A model generated the notes under the pieces. The model saw nothing but the letters and a program-made list of their open reading frames with translations, had not been told where the DNA came from and ran no database searches. Below, piece by piece: positions 38,216-48,059 of a DNA stretch of 64,000 nucleotides. Both the position numbers and the translations under genes were made by a program. The stretch's first letter is position 1. Every line of letters starts with the position of its first letter. Source of the DNA: JAXJQF01 sp036311285 (GTDB taxonomy: Bacteria; Pseudomonadota; Gammaproteobacteria; Enterobacterales; Succinivibrionaceae). The DNA is taken from the NCBI GenBank assembly GCA_036311285.1, contig JAXJQF010000006.1:9726-73725 (forward strand). Direction: 5' to 3'.

Positions 38216-38811
38216 TGGAACACTATATTAGTTTATTTGTAAAATCAGTATTTATTGAAAACTTAGCATTAAGTTTCTTCTTAGGTATGTGTACATTCTT
38301 GGCTGTATCAAAGAATGTGAAGACAGCTATTGGCTTAGGTATCGCTGTTGTTGTAGTACAAACAATTGCTGTACCTGTTAATAATTTAGTTTACACATAC
38401 GTGTTAAAACCAAATGCTATTCAAGTTGGTATTGATTTATCATTCTTAGGTTTTATTACCTTTATCGGTGTTATTGCTTGTTTAGTACAGATTCTTGAAA
38501 TGTTCTTAGATAAGTTCGTTCCAAGCTTGTATTCAGCTTTAGGTATCTTCTTGCCATTAATCACAGTTAACTGTGCTATTTTTGGTGGTGTATCATTCAT
38601 GGTGCAAAGAGATTATAACTTGACTGAATCAATTGTGTATGGTTTTGGGTCTGGTACTTCTTGGGCAATTGCGTTAATTTTATTAGCAGCTGTAAGAGAA
38701 AAATTAAAGTATGCTCATTTACCTGCAGGCTTAAACGGCTTAGGCATTGTGTTTATTACTGCTGGTTTAATTGGCTTAGGCTTTATGTCTTTCTCTGGCA
38801 TTCAGTTATAA
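38215..38811 (+). CDS. nqrE: Na+-NQR subunit E
   Basis: Integral membrane subunit of 198 residues, identical in length to the Vibrio protein. Conserved segments are [23 protein letters not shown] and [23 protein letters not shown]; their cysteines pair with those of NqrD at the membrane Fe site. It starts on the last base of nqrD and is followed after 9 bp by nqrF. Confidence 0.97.
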   Translation: MEHYISLFVKSVFIENLALSFFLGMCTFLAVSKNVKTAIGLGIAVVVVQTIAVPVNNLVYTYVLKPNAIQVGIDLSFLGFITFIGVIACLVQILEMFLDKFVPSLYSALGIFLPLITVNCAIFGGVSFMVQRDYNLTESIVYGFGSGTSWAIALILLAAVREKLKYAHLPAGLNGLGIVFITAGLIGLGFMSFSGIQL

Positions 38812-38820
38812 GGAGTAACA

Positions 38821-40047
38821 ATGAGTACTATTATTTGGGGTGTTGCTCTATTTATAGCGATAGTTATAGTATTAGTAACATTAATTTTAATTGCTAAGCA
38901 CTTTATGGTTAACAGTGGTGACGTTACAATTGGTATTAACGGTGACCCAGAGAAGGCTATAAAGGTTCCAGCTGGTGATAAATTACTTAATTCATTATCA
39001 AGTCAGGGTATCTTCATTCCTTCTGCTTGTGGCGGCGGTGGTGCTTGTGGACAATGCCGTTGTAAAGTATTAAAGGGTGGTGGAGATGTTTTACCTACTG
39101 AATTAGGTCACTTAACTAAGCGTGACGTGAAAGAAGGATGGAGACTTGCATGTCAAGTTGGTGTACGTCAAGATATGGAAATTGAATTAGAAGCTTCTGT
39201 GTTTGGCGTTAAGAAGTGGACATGTACAGTTGTTTCTAACGATAACAAGGCAACATTTATCAAGGAATTAGTATTACAAATTCCTGAAGGTGAAGAAGTT
39301 CCATTTAGAGCTGGTGGTTATATCCAAATCGAAGCTGAGCCACACGTTGTTAAGTATTCTGATTTTGATATTCCTGATATGTACAAGGAAGACTTTAAGA
39401 AATTTAAGTTATTAGATTTAGTTTCTAAGGTTGATACACACATTTTAAGAGCTTATTCTATGGCATCATATCCAGAAGAAAAAGGTATTATTATGTTAAA
39501 TGTACGTATCGCTACTCCTCCATTAAGCGATTTAACTTTACCTCCTGGACAAATGTCTTCTTACATTTGGTCATTAAAGAAAGGTGATAAGGTTATTATT
39601 TCTGGTCCATATGGTGAATTCTTCGCTAAGGATACAGACGCTGAAATGGTGTTCGTAGGTGGTGGTGCTGGTATGGCTCCGATGCGTTCACATATCTTTG
39701 ATCAATTAAAGAGATTAAAGACTAAGCGTAAGATTACATTCTGGTACGGTGCTCGTTCACTTAAAGAAGTGTTCTACCAAGATGAGTTTGATCAATTGGA
39801 AAAAGACTTCCCTAACTTTAAGTGGCATATCGCTTTAAGTGATGCTTTACCGGAAGATAATTGGACAGGCTATACTGGTTTTATTCATAATGTTCTTTAT
39901 GAAAACTACTTAAAGAATCATAAGGCTCCAGAAGACTGTGAATTCTACATGTGTGGTCCTCCAATGATGACTAAGTGTGTTATTAACATGCTTCACGATT
40001 TAGGTGTAGAAGACGAAAATATCTTATTAGATAACTTCGGTGCTTAA
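38821..40047 (+). CDS. nqrF: Na+-NQR subunit F, NADH-oxidising flavoprotein
   Basis: Entry point for electrons from NADH. Its 408 residues contain an N-terminal membrane helix (about 4-26), a [2Fe-2S] ferredoxin domain with ligands Cys70, Cys76, Cys79 and Cys111 (the numbers match Vibrio), an FAD domain (RAYSMASYP) and an NADH domain ([20 protein letters not shown]). Last gene of the operon, ending in a perfect terminator with no nqrM or apbE following. Confidence 0.98.
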   Translation: MSTIIWGVALFIAIVIVLVTLILIAKHFMVNSGDVTIGINGDPEKAIKVPAGDKLLNSLSSQGIFIPSACGGGGACGQCRCKVLKGGGDVLPTELGHLTKRDVKEGWRLACQVGVRQDMEIELEASVFGVKKWTCTVVSNDNKATFIKELVLQIPEGEEVPFRAGGYIQIEAEPHVVKYSDFDIPDMYKEDFKKFKLLDLVSKVDTHILRAYSMASYPEEKGIIMLNVRIATPPLSDLTLPPGQMSSYIWSLKKGDKVIISGPYGEFFAKDTDAEMVFVGGGAGMAPMRSHIFDQLKRLKTKRKITFWYGARSLKEVFYQDEFDQLEKDFPNFKWHIALSDALPEDNWTGYTGFIHNVLYENYLKNHKAPEDCEFYMCGPPMMTKCVINMLHDLGVEDENILLDNFGA

Positions 40048-40074
40048 ATTATAGATATACAAAAGAAAGTAATG

Positions 40075-40108
40075 AATAAAGCTGCAGAAATGCAGCTTTA
40101 TTTTTTGT
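40075..40108. terminator. Terminator after nqrF
   Basis: AATAAAGCTGCA (40075-40086) pairs perfectly with TGCAGCTTTATT (40091-40102), loop GAAA, then a T run. It also lies 10 bp beyond the converging glnD stop. Confidence 0.93.
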
Positions 40109-40117
40109 TGCTATTTA

Positions 40118-42742
40118 CTACATATTGTTGTCGAATCGAGCATCAAGTTTAGTTATAAGTTCATTTTTTAATATTTCTTTTTGCTCGTCATTTAGAGTAG
40201 TTTGGTCCATGTTAACAATAGAGAAAAAGTCGTCAGCTCGTTCACCTGTGGTAGTAATTTTAGCAGATGTGATGATTACATTGTTGTCATAAAATATTTT
40301 ACCAATGTTTGCTAGCAAACCAGGTACGTCCAAGGTTGAGATTTCAAGTTGAGTGTTTTTATTATCTTTAGTAGATAGGTAGGTTACTGTTGTTGGATGA
40401 TTAAATGGTTTAAGCTTTAATGAAATTCCTGTGTTTTTATAGATTTTTATTGTTTTTTCAGCTAATGCTTTGGTGATTGCTAATCTTATATTATGTAATC
40501 TATCTACAGCTAGTGGACTTCCAAATCTATCATTAAAGATAAAAGTATCTAACGCGTGAGTATCATTTGTACCTGAAATTATAGAACTTAAAATGTTTAA
40601 GCCTTTTGTACCTAAGACACTTGTCACTTTTGCAAATAAGCCATTAGAATCGTTTGTATAAACAAATAGTTCCGTTCCATTTATTTGGCTGTTGTAACCA
40701 AATAAAATTAAAGGTTCTTTCTTGTTTTTATGGTTAATTATGTTTTCAGTGTGCCATGCAATTTGTTGTGGTGTGTATCTAATAAAATACTCAATCTTAA
40801 ATTTGTCCCAGGTTTTGAAAATATCAATAGGTGAAACATTTTTTTGAGTTAAAATACTTAATGCAAATTGTTGGTTTTCACGTACGTGTAAACGAAGATC
40901 AGGAGGGTTTTCTAATCCTCGACGTAGTGCGTTTCTTGTGGCAAAATAAAGAGTTCTTAGTAGTGAGTCTTTATAACTATTCCATTCTGTTTCATTAGTG
41001 GCACAGATATCTGCAACAGTCATGCAATATAAATAGTTTAAAAAGTTTTCATCTCCAATGTTTTTGGCAAATTCTGTAATTACATCAGGATCGGAGATAT
41101 CTCTTCTTTGTGCTATTAAAGACATATATAGATGGTTTTTAACTATCCATGCAACTAGTTTACTTTCATATCGATTGTATTTGTGAACTTTGCAAAAATA
41201 CAATGCTTCTGGAGCACCAAGTTCGGCATGATGTCCTCTTCTCCCTTTAGCTATATCGTGAAACAATGCAGCTATAAATAAAAGTTCTGGTTTATCTAAT
41301 TGAGTGTAAACCTCTTTAAATAGTGGGTATTTCTCTTTTTTATTAATAGAGAACTTGTGTATGTTCTTTAGTACTCTAATTGTATGTTCATCTACAGTGT
41401 AGCTATGGAACATATCAAATTGCATCAGACCATTAATTTCCTGCCATTTTGGCATGTATAGAGAAATGATTTGGTACTTATGCATGATAGGAATTGTTAC
41501 TGTTAGGGATCTTGTGTTACTGATAATTTTTTTGAATATTTCACGACATTCTTCGTTTTCATAAAGATAGTTCTTTATCGTTCTTCTTGCGTTTCTTAAA
41601 TCACGTATACACTGGAAATAAATACCCTTGATGCTCGGAGTTTCAGTAACAATTAAAAACAATTCTAAAATTGTTTTTTGTTGTTTTATAAAGATTAAAG
41701 GGTCAAGTACATCAATTAAGTCTTCTTTTACAATAAAATGTTTGTTGATAATTTTGGTATAGTTTTCATTTACTGGAAAAATTTTTTCCTTTAAAACATC
41801 TATAATAATTTCATTAAGCTCAGAAACAATGTGCATTGTTTGGTAGAACTTCTTCATAAAGGCTTCTACATGTGAATTATCTTCTCCATGATAACCAAAA
41901 ATTTCAGCTATTTTCTTTTGTTTGTCAAATGTTAGGCGATTATCTGGTTTATTGTTAGTTATATGTAATGCAAAACGAATCTTAAATAGGAATGATTGGC
42001 AATCAAGAAGTTCAAAGCATTCAAGCTTTGTTAATAACTTATGGTCAACTAATTCTTTAATTGATGTAATGTTAAGTAGCTTGTTAGCAATCCACATTGG
42101 TGTGTGAATATCTCTAATGCCGCCTGGTGTGTTCTTTATATCAGGTTCAAGCATGTATATAGTGTCTTTGTAAGAATGGTGTCTTTCCTTTTGTTCAGCG
42201 ATTTTTGCATTATAAAAGTCTTCTATTGACCAGAAATCAGGAGATGAAATCTTTTTTATTAGTTTGTTATAGGTATTTTTAGAACCTATTAATAATCTAG
42301 TTTCAAGAAGGTTAGTTGCAATAGTTACATCCTTTTTACCTTCCTCAATACATTCTTTAATTGTTCTTACTGATTGCCCAATTTCTAATTTTAAATCCCA
42401 TAGTAGAGTTGTAAATTTAGGGATAACTTCATTTAATTCTTCAACGCTTTCCTTTGTGTAGACAAAAAGAATGTCAATATCTGAGTATGGTTGTAGTTCT
42501 TCTCTACCGTATCCACCTACAGCTACTAGACTTAAACTTGAAAATGAAGATAAATTAAGTTGGTTCCATATCTTTATAAGCAATTTATCAATAAAGTCAG
42601 AACGCTTTTTAATTAGTATATCTGTTTCAATACCGTTGAAGAAATTTGTTCTTAAATAGTTGTAGTGTTCTTCAATGATGGTTTTACCATTTGAGATATT
42701 GATGTCTTCGTTCGGGATAATATCAAGTATGTCTTGGTTCAT
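40118..42742 (-). CDS. glnD: PII uridylyltransferase/uridylyl-removing enzyme GlnD
   Basis: Bifunctional nitrogen sensor that adds UMP to, or removes it from, PII proteins in response to glutamine. Its 874 residues contain an N-terminal nucleotidyltransferase domain (GGYGREELQPYSDIDILF), a central HD phosphohydrolase domain (HDIAKGRRGHH) and two C-terminal ACT domains (starting near FVYTNDSNGLFAKV and ISTLDVPGLLANIG). It lies downstream of map, as in E. coli, but a terminator separates them. Confidence 0.96.
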   Translation of the reverse strand: MNQDILDIIPNEDINISNGKTIIEEHYNYLRTNFFNGIETDILIKKRSDFIDKLLIKIWNQLNLSSFSSLSLVAVGGYGREELQPYSDIDILFVYTKESVEELNEVIPKFTTLLWDLKLEIGQSVRTIKECIEEGKKDVTIATNLLETRLLIGSKNTYNKLIKKISSPDFWSIEDFYNAKIAEQKERHHSYKDTIYMLEPDIKNTPGGIRDIHTPMWIANKLLNITSIKELVDHKLLTKLECFELLDCQSFLFKIRFALHITNNKPDNRLTFDKQKKIAEIFGYHGEDNSHVEAFMKKFYQTMHIVSELNEIIIDVLKEKIFPVNENYTKIINKHFIVKEDLIDVLDPLIFIKQQKTILELFLIVTETPSIKGIYFQCIRDLRNARRTIKNYLYENEECREIFKKIISNTRSLTVTIPIMHKYQIISLYMPKWQEINGLMQFDMFHSYTVDEHTIRVLKNIHKFSINKKEKYPLFKEVYTQLDKPELLFIAALFHDIAKGRRGHHAELGAPEALYFCKVHKYNRYESKLVAWIVKNHLYMSLIAQRRDISDPDVITEFAKNIGDENFLNYLYCMTVADICATNETEWNSYKDSLLRTLYFATRNALRRGLENPPDLRLHVRENQQFALSILTQKNVSPIDIFKTWDKFKIEYFIRYTPQQIAWHTENIINHKNKKEPLILFGYNSQINGTELFVYTNDSNGLFAKVTSVLGTKGLNILSSIISGTNDTHALDTFIFNDRFGSPLAVDRLHNIRLAITKALAEKTIKIYKNTGISLKLKPFNHPTTVTYLSTKDNKNTQLEISTLDVPGLLANIGKIFYDNNVIITSAKITTTGERADDFFSIVNMDQTTLNDEQKEILKNELITKLDARFDNNM

Positions 42743-42836
42743 ATTTTTGTCTTTTGGTTATAATATCTATTGGCCTTACGGATTATCGTTAAGTATTGTT
42801 AGCAAAAAGTAAGGGAAACGTAATAATATCAGAAAT

Positions 42837-42889
42837 TAAAAAAATATCTTGGTTATTAAATTTTATAATAATTTAACTTCCAAGATATT
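42837..42889 (-). terminator. Terminator after map
   Basis: On the minus strand AATATCTTGG (42889-42880) pairs with CCAAGATATT (42852-42843), enclosing a second AT stem, and is followed by T7. It ends map transcription before glnD. Confidence 0.8.
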
Positions 42890-42923
42890 GTTATGTTTCT
42901 TATATGTGAGTTTGATTAGCTTT

Positions 42924-43718
42924 TTAGATGTTGTGTAAAATTCTTTCTATTTGTTCATCTTCTCTAAGAGTTAAGATTTCACAACCATCTTTTGTGATAA
43001 CAATTGTGTGTTCAAATTGAGCAGAAGGTTGTTTGTCAGCTGTTGTTACAGTCCATCCATCCTTTGTGCTTGTCTTACATTTATAGCTTCCTGCATTAAT
43101 CATAGGTTCAATGGTAAAAGTCATGCCTTCTTCTAGTACTAGATTGTATTTATTCGGAGCATAGTGAACTACTTGAGGATCTTCGTGGAACACGTTGCCA
43201 ATACCATGACCACAGTAATCTCTTACTACTGAAAAACCTGCTTTATCAGCAATCGGTTGGATTGTCTCTCCAACGATAGTTAGATTCTTTCCTGGGGCTA
43301 CAGCTTTTAACGCAGCATATAGAGATTCTTGAGCACATTTGATTAACTTCCTGTTTCTTGGTGTAACTTCACCAACTTCAAACATCATGCTTGTGTCTCC
43401 ATAATAGTCATCTTTGATTACAGTAACGTCAATATTAACAATGTCTCCATTTCTTAGTTTATGGTTAGCAGCAGGTATCCCATGACATACAACCTCGTTA
43501 ACTGAAATACATGTGCATTTAGGGTAACCATGGTATCCCAAACATGCGGAAATAGCTTGACAATCCTCTTCGATATATTTTTGCATAATGTTGTCAAGTT
43601 CAAGGGTTGTTACGCCTGATTTAACATATGGTTTAATCATTTCTAAAACGCTTGCTGCTAAACGTCCTGCTATTCTCATCTTTTCAATTTCAGATTCAGT
43701 TTTTATAGAGACATTCAT
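42924..43718 (-). CDS. map: Methionine aminopeptidase type I
   Basis: Dinuclear-metal protease that removes the initiator methionine from new proteins. ATG 43718 gives exactly 264 residues as in E. coli, with GGAA 8 bp upstream; an in-frame start at 43814 would add 32 residues unlike the family and is rejected. Metal ligands Asp97 and Asp108 are visible (NIDVTVIKDDYYGD), with His79 in CHGIP and the later GHGIG and EPMI motifs. It is divergent from rpsB, the standard arrangement. Confidence 0.97.
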   Translation of the reverse strand: MNVSIKTESEIEKMRIAGRLAASVLEMIKPYVKSGVTTLELDNIMQKYIEEDCQAISACLGYHGYPKCTCISVNEVVCHGIPAANHKLRNGDIVNIDVTVIKDDYYGDTSMMFEVGEVTPRNRKLIKCAQESLYAALKAVAPGKNLTIVGETIQPIADKAGFSVVRDYCGHGIGNVFHEDPQVVHYAPNKYNLVLEEGMTFTIEPMINAGSYKCKTSTKDGWTVTTADKQPSAQFEHTIVITKDGCEILTLREDEQIERILHNI

Positions 43719-43890
43719 ATTTTTGTTTCCTATATCATATATTTTTGTAAGCATTATATCACTTATCTTTGTAATGGTCTCTTTTAAACTTTTTAAAGGA
43801 ATAATAGCTAACATTTGTTTTCCTGTTACGTAGAATTTTTACTTAAAATATTTTGAATAAAAAATAATCAATAGTTGTGTTAAAAATGAA

Positions 43891-43918
43891 TTGATTTTAT
43901 GACATTTGTTAGTATAAT
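43891..43918 (+). promoter_or_regulatory. rpsB-tsf promoter
   Basis: TTGATT (43891-43896) and a perfect TATAAT (43913-43918) with a 16-bp spacer. It implies a leader of about 150 nt, similar to E. coli rpsB. Confidence 0.8.
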
Positions 43919-43985
43919 GTTTTGACTTTTGTTTAGTTTTTATTAAGCGAAAGTAAATTTATTTATTTTTTAATTCGAAAACACA

Positions 43986-44059
43986 CACTAGGTTATAAGA
44001 GTTTAGTTGGGTGCATATTTTTTATGTTGACTGGCTTTCCTAGTGGAGGTTTAACCCAA
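43986..44059 (+). promoter_or_regulatory. rpsB leader RNA (candidate S2 autoregulatory element)
   Basis: CACTAGG (43986-43992) pairs perfectly with CCTAGTG (44039-44045), and TTGGGT (44007-44012) can pair with ACCCAA (44054-44059); the two helices interleave as a pseudoknot. The segment GTGGAGGTTTAACCC resembles the conserved leader of gammaproteobacterial rpsB, through which S2 represses rpsB-tsf. The resemblance is from memory and was not tested. Confidence 0.6.
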
Positions 44060-44076
44060 AGAAAAGGAAATTTATC

Positions 44077-44796
44077 ATGGCAAAAGTAACAGTTCGCGAA
44101 ATGCTTGAAGCAGGCGTTCATTTTGGTCACAAGACACGTTATTGGAATCCTAAGATGAAACAATACATCTATGGTTCACGTAACGGTGTACATATCATCA
44201 ACTTAGATAAGACAGCTGCATGTTTTAACGATGCTTTAAACTTTATTAGCAACAAAGTTGCTCATAAGGGTAAGGTATTATTCGTTGGTACAAAGCGTGC
44301 TGCTTCTGAACAAGTTAAAGAAGCTGCTTTAAGTTGTGGTCAATACTATGTTAACCACCGTTGGTTAGGTGGTATGCTTACTAACTGGAAGACAGTTAAG
44401 CAATCTATCAACCGCTTAAAGGATTTAGAAAACCAAGCTCAAGACGGTACTTTTGAAAAGTTAACTAAGAAAGAAGCATTAGAACGTTCTCGTGATATGG
44501 CTAAGTTAGAAAAGAGCTTAGGCGGTATCAAGAACATGGGTGGTTTACCAGATGTTATCTTTATCATTGACGCTGAAGTAGAACACATCGCTATCAAAGA
44601 AGCTAAGAACTTAGGTATCCCAGTTGTAGCTGTAGTTGATACAAACTCATGCCCAGATGACGTTAACTACGTTATCCCTGGTAACGATGACGCTATCCGC
44701 GCTGTAAGCTTATACTTAAATAGCGTAGCTAACACTGTAAACGAAGCACGTGAAGCAATGACTAACGCTCGTGCTAACGAAGCAGAACAAGCTTAA
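44077..44796 (+). CDS. rpsB: 30S ribosomal protein S2
   Basis: Small-subunit ribosomal protein, 239 residues. Conserved segments are [26 protein letters not shown] and [11 protein letters not shown]. Its codon use is strongly biased: by eye 15 of 21 Lys codons are AAG and 15 of 17 Leu codons are TTA. Cotranscribed with tsf across a partial terminator. Confidence 0.99.
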   Translation: MAKVTVREMLEAGVHFGHKTRYWNPKMKQYIYGSRNGVHIINLDKTAACFNDALNFISNKVAHKGKVLFVGTKRAASEQVKEAALSCGQYYVNHRWLGGMLTNWKTVKQSINRLKDLENQAQDGTFEKLTKKEALERSRDMAKLEKSLGGIKNMGGLPDVIFIIDAEVEHIAIKEAKNLGIPVVAVVDTNSCPDDVNYVIPGNDDAIRAVSLYLNSVANTVNEAREAMTNARANEAEQA

Positions 44797-44816
44797 TTTA
44801 TAGTATATTTAAATGG

Positions 44817-44841
44817 AAGGGTCGGGCTTCCGATCCTTTTT
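44817..44841 (+). terminator. Attenuating terminator between rpsB and tsf
   Basis: AAGGGTCGG (44817-44825) pairs with CCGATCCTT (44830-44838), one G-T pair, loop GCTT, then a T run. As in E. coli it probably lowers tsf expression relative to rpsB rather than ending the operon. Confidence 0.75.
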
Positions 44842-44861
44842 AATCTTAAAAGGAATACAAA

Positions 44862-45764
44862 ATGGCAAATATTACTGCTGCTTTAGTAAAAGAATTACGT
44901 GAACGTACCGGCGCTGGTATGATGGATTGTAAGAAGGCTTTGGTTGCTGCTGATGGTGATATCGAAAAAGCAATTGACGATATGCGTAAGAACGGTCAAG
45001 CAAAGGCTGCTAAGAAGGCTGGTCGTGTAACTGCAGAAGGTGTTATCGTTTCTGCTGTTAATGGCAACAAGACAATGATTATGGAAGTTAACTGTGAAAC
45101 TGACTTCGTTGCTAAGGATGCAAGCTTTAATGAATTCTGTAACAACGCTGTGAAGATTGCTTTAGACAACAACGTTACTGATATTGAAGCGTTAAAAGCA
45201 TTAAAGTACACAGATTCAGAAGATACTGTAGAAGCGACATTAAACAACTTAATCGCTAAGATTGGTGAAAACATGAGCTTACGTCGCATTGCTGTTATTG
45301 AAGGCGAAAATGTAGGTTTATATATCCACGGTAACAAGCGTATCGGTGTTTTAGTTGATATGGTTGGTGGTGATAATGAAGTTGCTAAGGATGTTGCTAT
45401 GCACATTTGTGGTTGCACTCCATTATACGTTAAGCCAGAAGATGTTCCAGCTGAAGAAGTTGAACGCGAACGTCAAGTACAATTAGAAATCGCATTAAAG
45501 GAAAATGCAGAATCTTCTAAGCCAAAGCCACAAGAAATCATTGAAAAGATCATCAATGGTCGTATGGCTAAGTACACTGGTGAAATCTCTTTAACTGAAC
45601 AAGGTTTTGTTAAGGATCCAGACATGAAGGTTGGTGCTTTATTAAAGAGCAAGAATGCTTCTGTTAACTCTTTCGTTCGTTTACAAGTTGGTGAAGGTAT
45701 CGAAAAGGAAGTTGTAGATTTTGCTTCTGAAGTTGCTGCTCAAGTTGCTGCTGCAAAGAACTAA
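44862..45764 (+). CDS. tsf: Elongation factor Ts
   Basis: Guanine-nucleotide exchange factor for EF-Tu. Its 300 residues (E. coli 283) start with the UBA-like [20 protein letters not shown] and contain [12 protein letters not shown], the EF-Tu contact region. Codon use is biased like rpsB. It is followed by a strong terminator, so pyrH starts a new transcript. Confidence 0.99.
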   Translation: MANITAALVKELRERTGAGMMDCKKALVAADGDIEKAIDDMRKNGQAKAAKKAGRVTAEGVIVSAVNGNKTMIMEVNCETDFVAKDASFNEFCNNAVKIALDNNVTDIEALKALKYTDSEDTVEATLNNLIAKIGENMSLRRIAVIEGENVGLYIHGNKRIGVLVDMVGGDNEVAKDVAMHICGCTPLYVKPEDVPAEEVERERQVQLEIALKENAESSKPKPQEIIEKIINGRMAKYTGEISLTEQGFVKDPDMKVGALLKSKNASVNSFVRLQVGEGIEKEVVDFASEVAAQVAAAKN

Positions 45765-45790
45765 TCTAAGCTTTAAAGATTAAAAAGATA

Positions 45791-45824
45791 AGAAGGTTTG
45801 TAGAAATACAGACCTTCTTTTTTG
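45791..45824 (+). terminator. Terminator after tsf
   Basis: A 12-bp stem (45791-45802 with 45807-45818, one G-T) with a GAAA tetraloop is followed by a long T run. Confidence 0.93.
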
Positions 45825-45843
45825 TTTATAAATAAAGATAAAT

Positions 45844-45873
45844 TTTACTAAACTCCATAAACTATATTATAAT
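45844..45873 (+). promoter_or_regulatory. Putative pyrH promoter
   Basis: TTTACT (45844-45849) and TATAAT (45868-45873) with an 18-bp spacer, located between the tsf terminator and pyrH. Confidence 0.6.
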
Positions 45874-45948
45874 GCTTTCTCAATGTGCAGTATTAGTGGT
45901 CTTTAAGAGAATCACATACAATATGTAAAATTAAGAGAAGTAACATAT

Positions 45949-46668
45949 ATGAGTGAGCAAATGACATTTAAACGTGTATTATTGAAATTAAGTGGTGAAG
46001 CATTAGAAGGCAAAGAAAGCTTTGGTATTGACCCAGAAGTTCTTCATCGTATGGCAAAAGAAATTAAAGAACTTGTTGATCAAGATATCGAAGTAGGTCT
46101 TGTAATCGGTGGTGGAAACATCTTCAGAGGTGCAAAATTAGCGCAAGCTGGTTTAAATAGAGTAGTAGGCGACCATATGGGGATGCTAGCAACAGTTATG
46201 AATGGCTTGGCTATGAGAGATGCACTTTATAGAATTGGTGTTCCTACAACTTTAATGTCAGCAATTCCAATGCAAGGCGTTTGTTCTCCTTATTCATGGA
46301 CTGAAGCTATTCATGAATTAAAATCAGGTAGAGTTGTTATTTTATCTGCAGGTACAGGTAATCCTTTCTTTACTACAGACAGTGCAGCTGTTTTAAGAGG
46401 TATTGAAATTGATGCCGATGTAGTTATCAAGGGTACAAAAGTTGATGGTGTTTATGATTCAGATCCTGCAACTAATCCTAATGCAGTTTTATACCACACA
46501 TTAAAGTATCAAGAAGTAGTAGAAAAAGAATTAAAGGTTATGGATTTAGCTGCTTTTGTGTTAGCAAGGGATCACCATATGCCTATAAAAGTATTTAATA
46601 TGAATAAGCCTAATGCTTTAGTAAATGTTATTAAGAGCAACGATGAAGGCACATATATTTCAGATTAA
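45949..46668 (+). CDS. pyrH: UMP kinase
   Basis: Amino-acid-kinase-fold enzyme that phosphorylates UMP to UDP in pyrimidine synthesis. Its 239 residues contain [35 protein letters not shown] and [13 protein letters not shown], all near-identical to E. coli. The ATG at 45949 or 45961 may be used. It begins the transcript that probably continues through frr, uppS and beyond. Confidence 0.98.
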   Translation: MSEQMTFKRVLLKLSGEALEGKESFGIDPEVLHRMAKEIKELVDQDIEVGLVIGGGNIFRGAKLAQAGLNRVVGDHMGMLATVMNGLAMRDALYRIGVPTTLMSAIPMQGVCSPYSWTEAIHELKSGRVVILSAGTGNPFFTTDSAAVLRGIEIDADVVIKGTKVDGVYDSDPATNPNAVLYHTLKYQEVVEKELKVMDLAAFVLARDHHMPIKVFNMNKPNALVNVIKSNDEGTYISD

Positions 46669-46711
46669 TTTAAAGGAATAATGAATATATCATTATTAAG
46701 AGGACTTATAA

Positions 46712-47269
46712 ATGATTAAAGAAATTAGTAATAATGCAAAAGAAAAAATGGGTAAGGCTATTGATGCTTTAAAGAGCAATTTATCTAAGATCAGAACAGG
46801 TCGTGCTCAACCCGCAATTTTAGATGGTGTAATGGTTGATTACTATGGTTCTCAGACTCCATTACGTCAAGTTGCTCAAGTAAATGTAGAAGACGCTAGA
46901 ACATTAGCTGTAACTGTATTTGATAAATCAGCCGCTACAGCGGTAGAAAAGGCAATAATGAATAGTGGTTTAGGTTTAAACCCAGTTTCAGCAGGTACTT
47001 CTATTCGCGTTCCATTACCGCCGTTAACAGAAGAAAGAAGAAAGGATTTAATCAAAGTTGTTCGTAATGAAGTTGAACAAATCAAGGTTCAAATCAGAAA
47101 TATCCGTAGAGATGCTAACGCTGATGTTAAGGCTTTATTAAAAGATAAGGAAATATCTGAAGACGAAGATAGAAAGTCACAGGATGATATTCAAAAGTTA
47201 ACAGATTCATTTGTAAAAGAATGTGATAAATTGTTAGCAGAAAAAGAAAAAGAATTAATGGAAATTTAA
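46712..47269 (+). CDS. frr: Ribosome recycling factor
   Basis: Splits terminated ribosomes together with EF-G. Its 185 residues are the E. coli length. Conserved segments are [25 protein letters not shown] and [20 protein letters not shown]. It lies 43 bp after pyrH and 20 bp before uppS. Confidence 0.98.
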   Translation: MIKEISNNAKEKMGKAIDALKSNLSKIRTGRAQPAILDGVMVDYYGSQTPLRQVAQVNVEDARTLAVTVFDKSAATAVEKAIMNSGLGLNPVSAGTSIRVPLPPLTEERRKDLIKVVRNEVEQIKVQIRNIRRDANADVKALLKDKEISEDEDRKSQDDIQKLTDSFVKECDKLLAEKEKELMEI

Positions 47270-47289
47270 TTACATTAATATTTGATTTT

Positions 47290-48027
47290 ATGAGTAGTAT
47301 TAATTCTGAAGATTTAATTTCTGAAGCAGTTAATGTTCCAAGACATGTTGCCATAATTATGGATGGCAACGGTCGTTGGGCTAAGAAACGTGGTTTCATG
47401 CGTTTAATTGGTCATAAAAATGGCGTTAACTCAGTAAGAGATGCTATTTCAACATCTATCGCAGTAGGAGTTAAGCAATTAACTCTTTTTGCGTTTTCAT
47501 CTGAAAACTGGAAAAGACCGAAAGATGAAGTTAGCGGTCTTTTTGAGTTGTTTATGAGCGTCTTAGAAAAAGAAATCGTCCAATTAAACAAAAACAATAT
47601 TCGTCTTAGAGTCGTAGGTGATTGTAGTAAATTTTCAGATAAGTTGAATAAAGCAATAGCTAAAGCTGAGGAACTTACTAAAGATAATACAGCTCTAATT
47701 GTTAATATTGCTGCCAATTATGGTGGCAAATGGGATGTAGTCCAAGCTGTTAATAAGTTTATTACAGAGAATCCTAACAAACAAATAACAGAGCAAGATA
47801 TAGCTAATAGATTAGTTGTGTTGGATGATGTTGATTTGTTAATTCGTACGGGTGGAGAGTTTAGAATCAGTAATTTCTTATTATGGCAAGTAGCTTATGG
47901 CGAATTATATGTTACAGACGTTTTATGGCCAGATTTTAATAAAGAAGTATATTTAGAGGCTGTTTCTAATTATTTAAAGAGAGAACGTCGATTCGGGTGT
48001 ACTAGTGACCAGCTAGTAACCAAATAA
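47290..48027 (+). CDS. uppS: Undecaprenyl diphosphate synthase (cis-prenyltransferase)
   Basis: Makes the C55 carrier lipid precursor for peptidoglycan and O-antigen from farnesyl diphosphate (see ispA). Its 245 residues include the P-loop-like MDGNGRWAKKRG with catalytic Asp25 and the C-terminal RTGGEFRISNFLLWQ. The order frr-uppS-cdsA-dxr-rseP is as in Vibrio and Pseudomonas; E. coli has dxr before uppS. Confidence 0.97.
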   Translation: MSSINSEDLISEAVNVPRHVAIIMDGNGRWAKKRGFMRLIGHKNGVNSVRDAISTSIAVGVKQLTLFAFSSENWKRPKDEVSGLFELFMSVLEKEIVQLNKNNIRLRVVGDCSKFSDKLNKAIAKAEELTKDNTALIVNIAANYGGKWDVVQAVNKFITENPNKQITEQDIANRLVVLDDVDLLIRTGGEFRISNFLLWQVAYGELYVTDVLWPDFNKEVYLEAVSNYLKRERRFGCTSDQLVTK

Positions 48028-48059
48028 TATGTAATAAACAAAACAGCAAGGTAAAAAAT

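Larger units (their letters stand above)
43719..44076. other. map/rpsB divergent regulatory region (358 bp)
   Basis: Contains the rpsB promoter (43891-43918) and a structured rpsB leader of about 150 nt. The left part, next to map, is AT-rich and I could not assign a clear map promoter. Confidence 0.6.

Noticed and set aside
44996..45418. 140-residue reverse ORF
   Set aside because: Antisense to the highly conserved EF-Ts gene.
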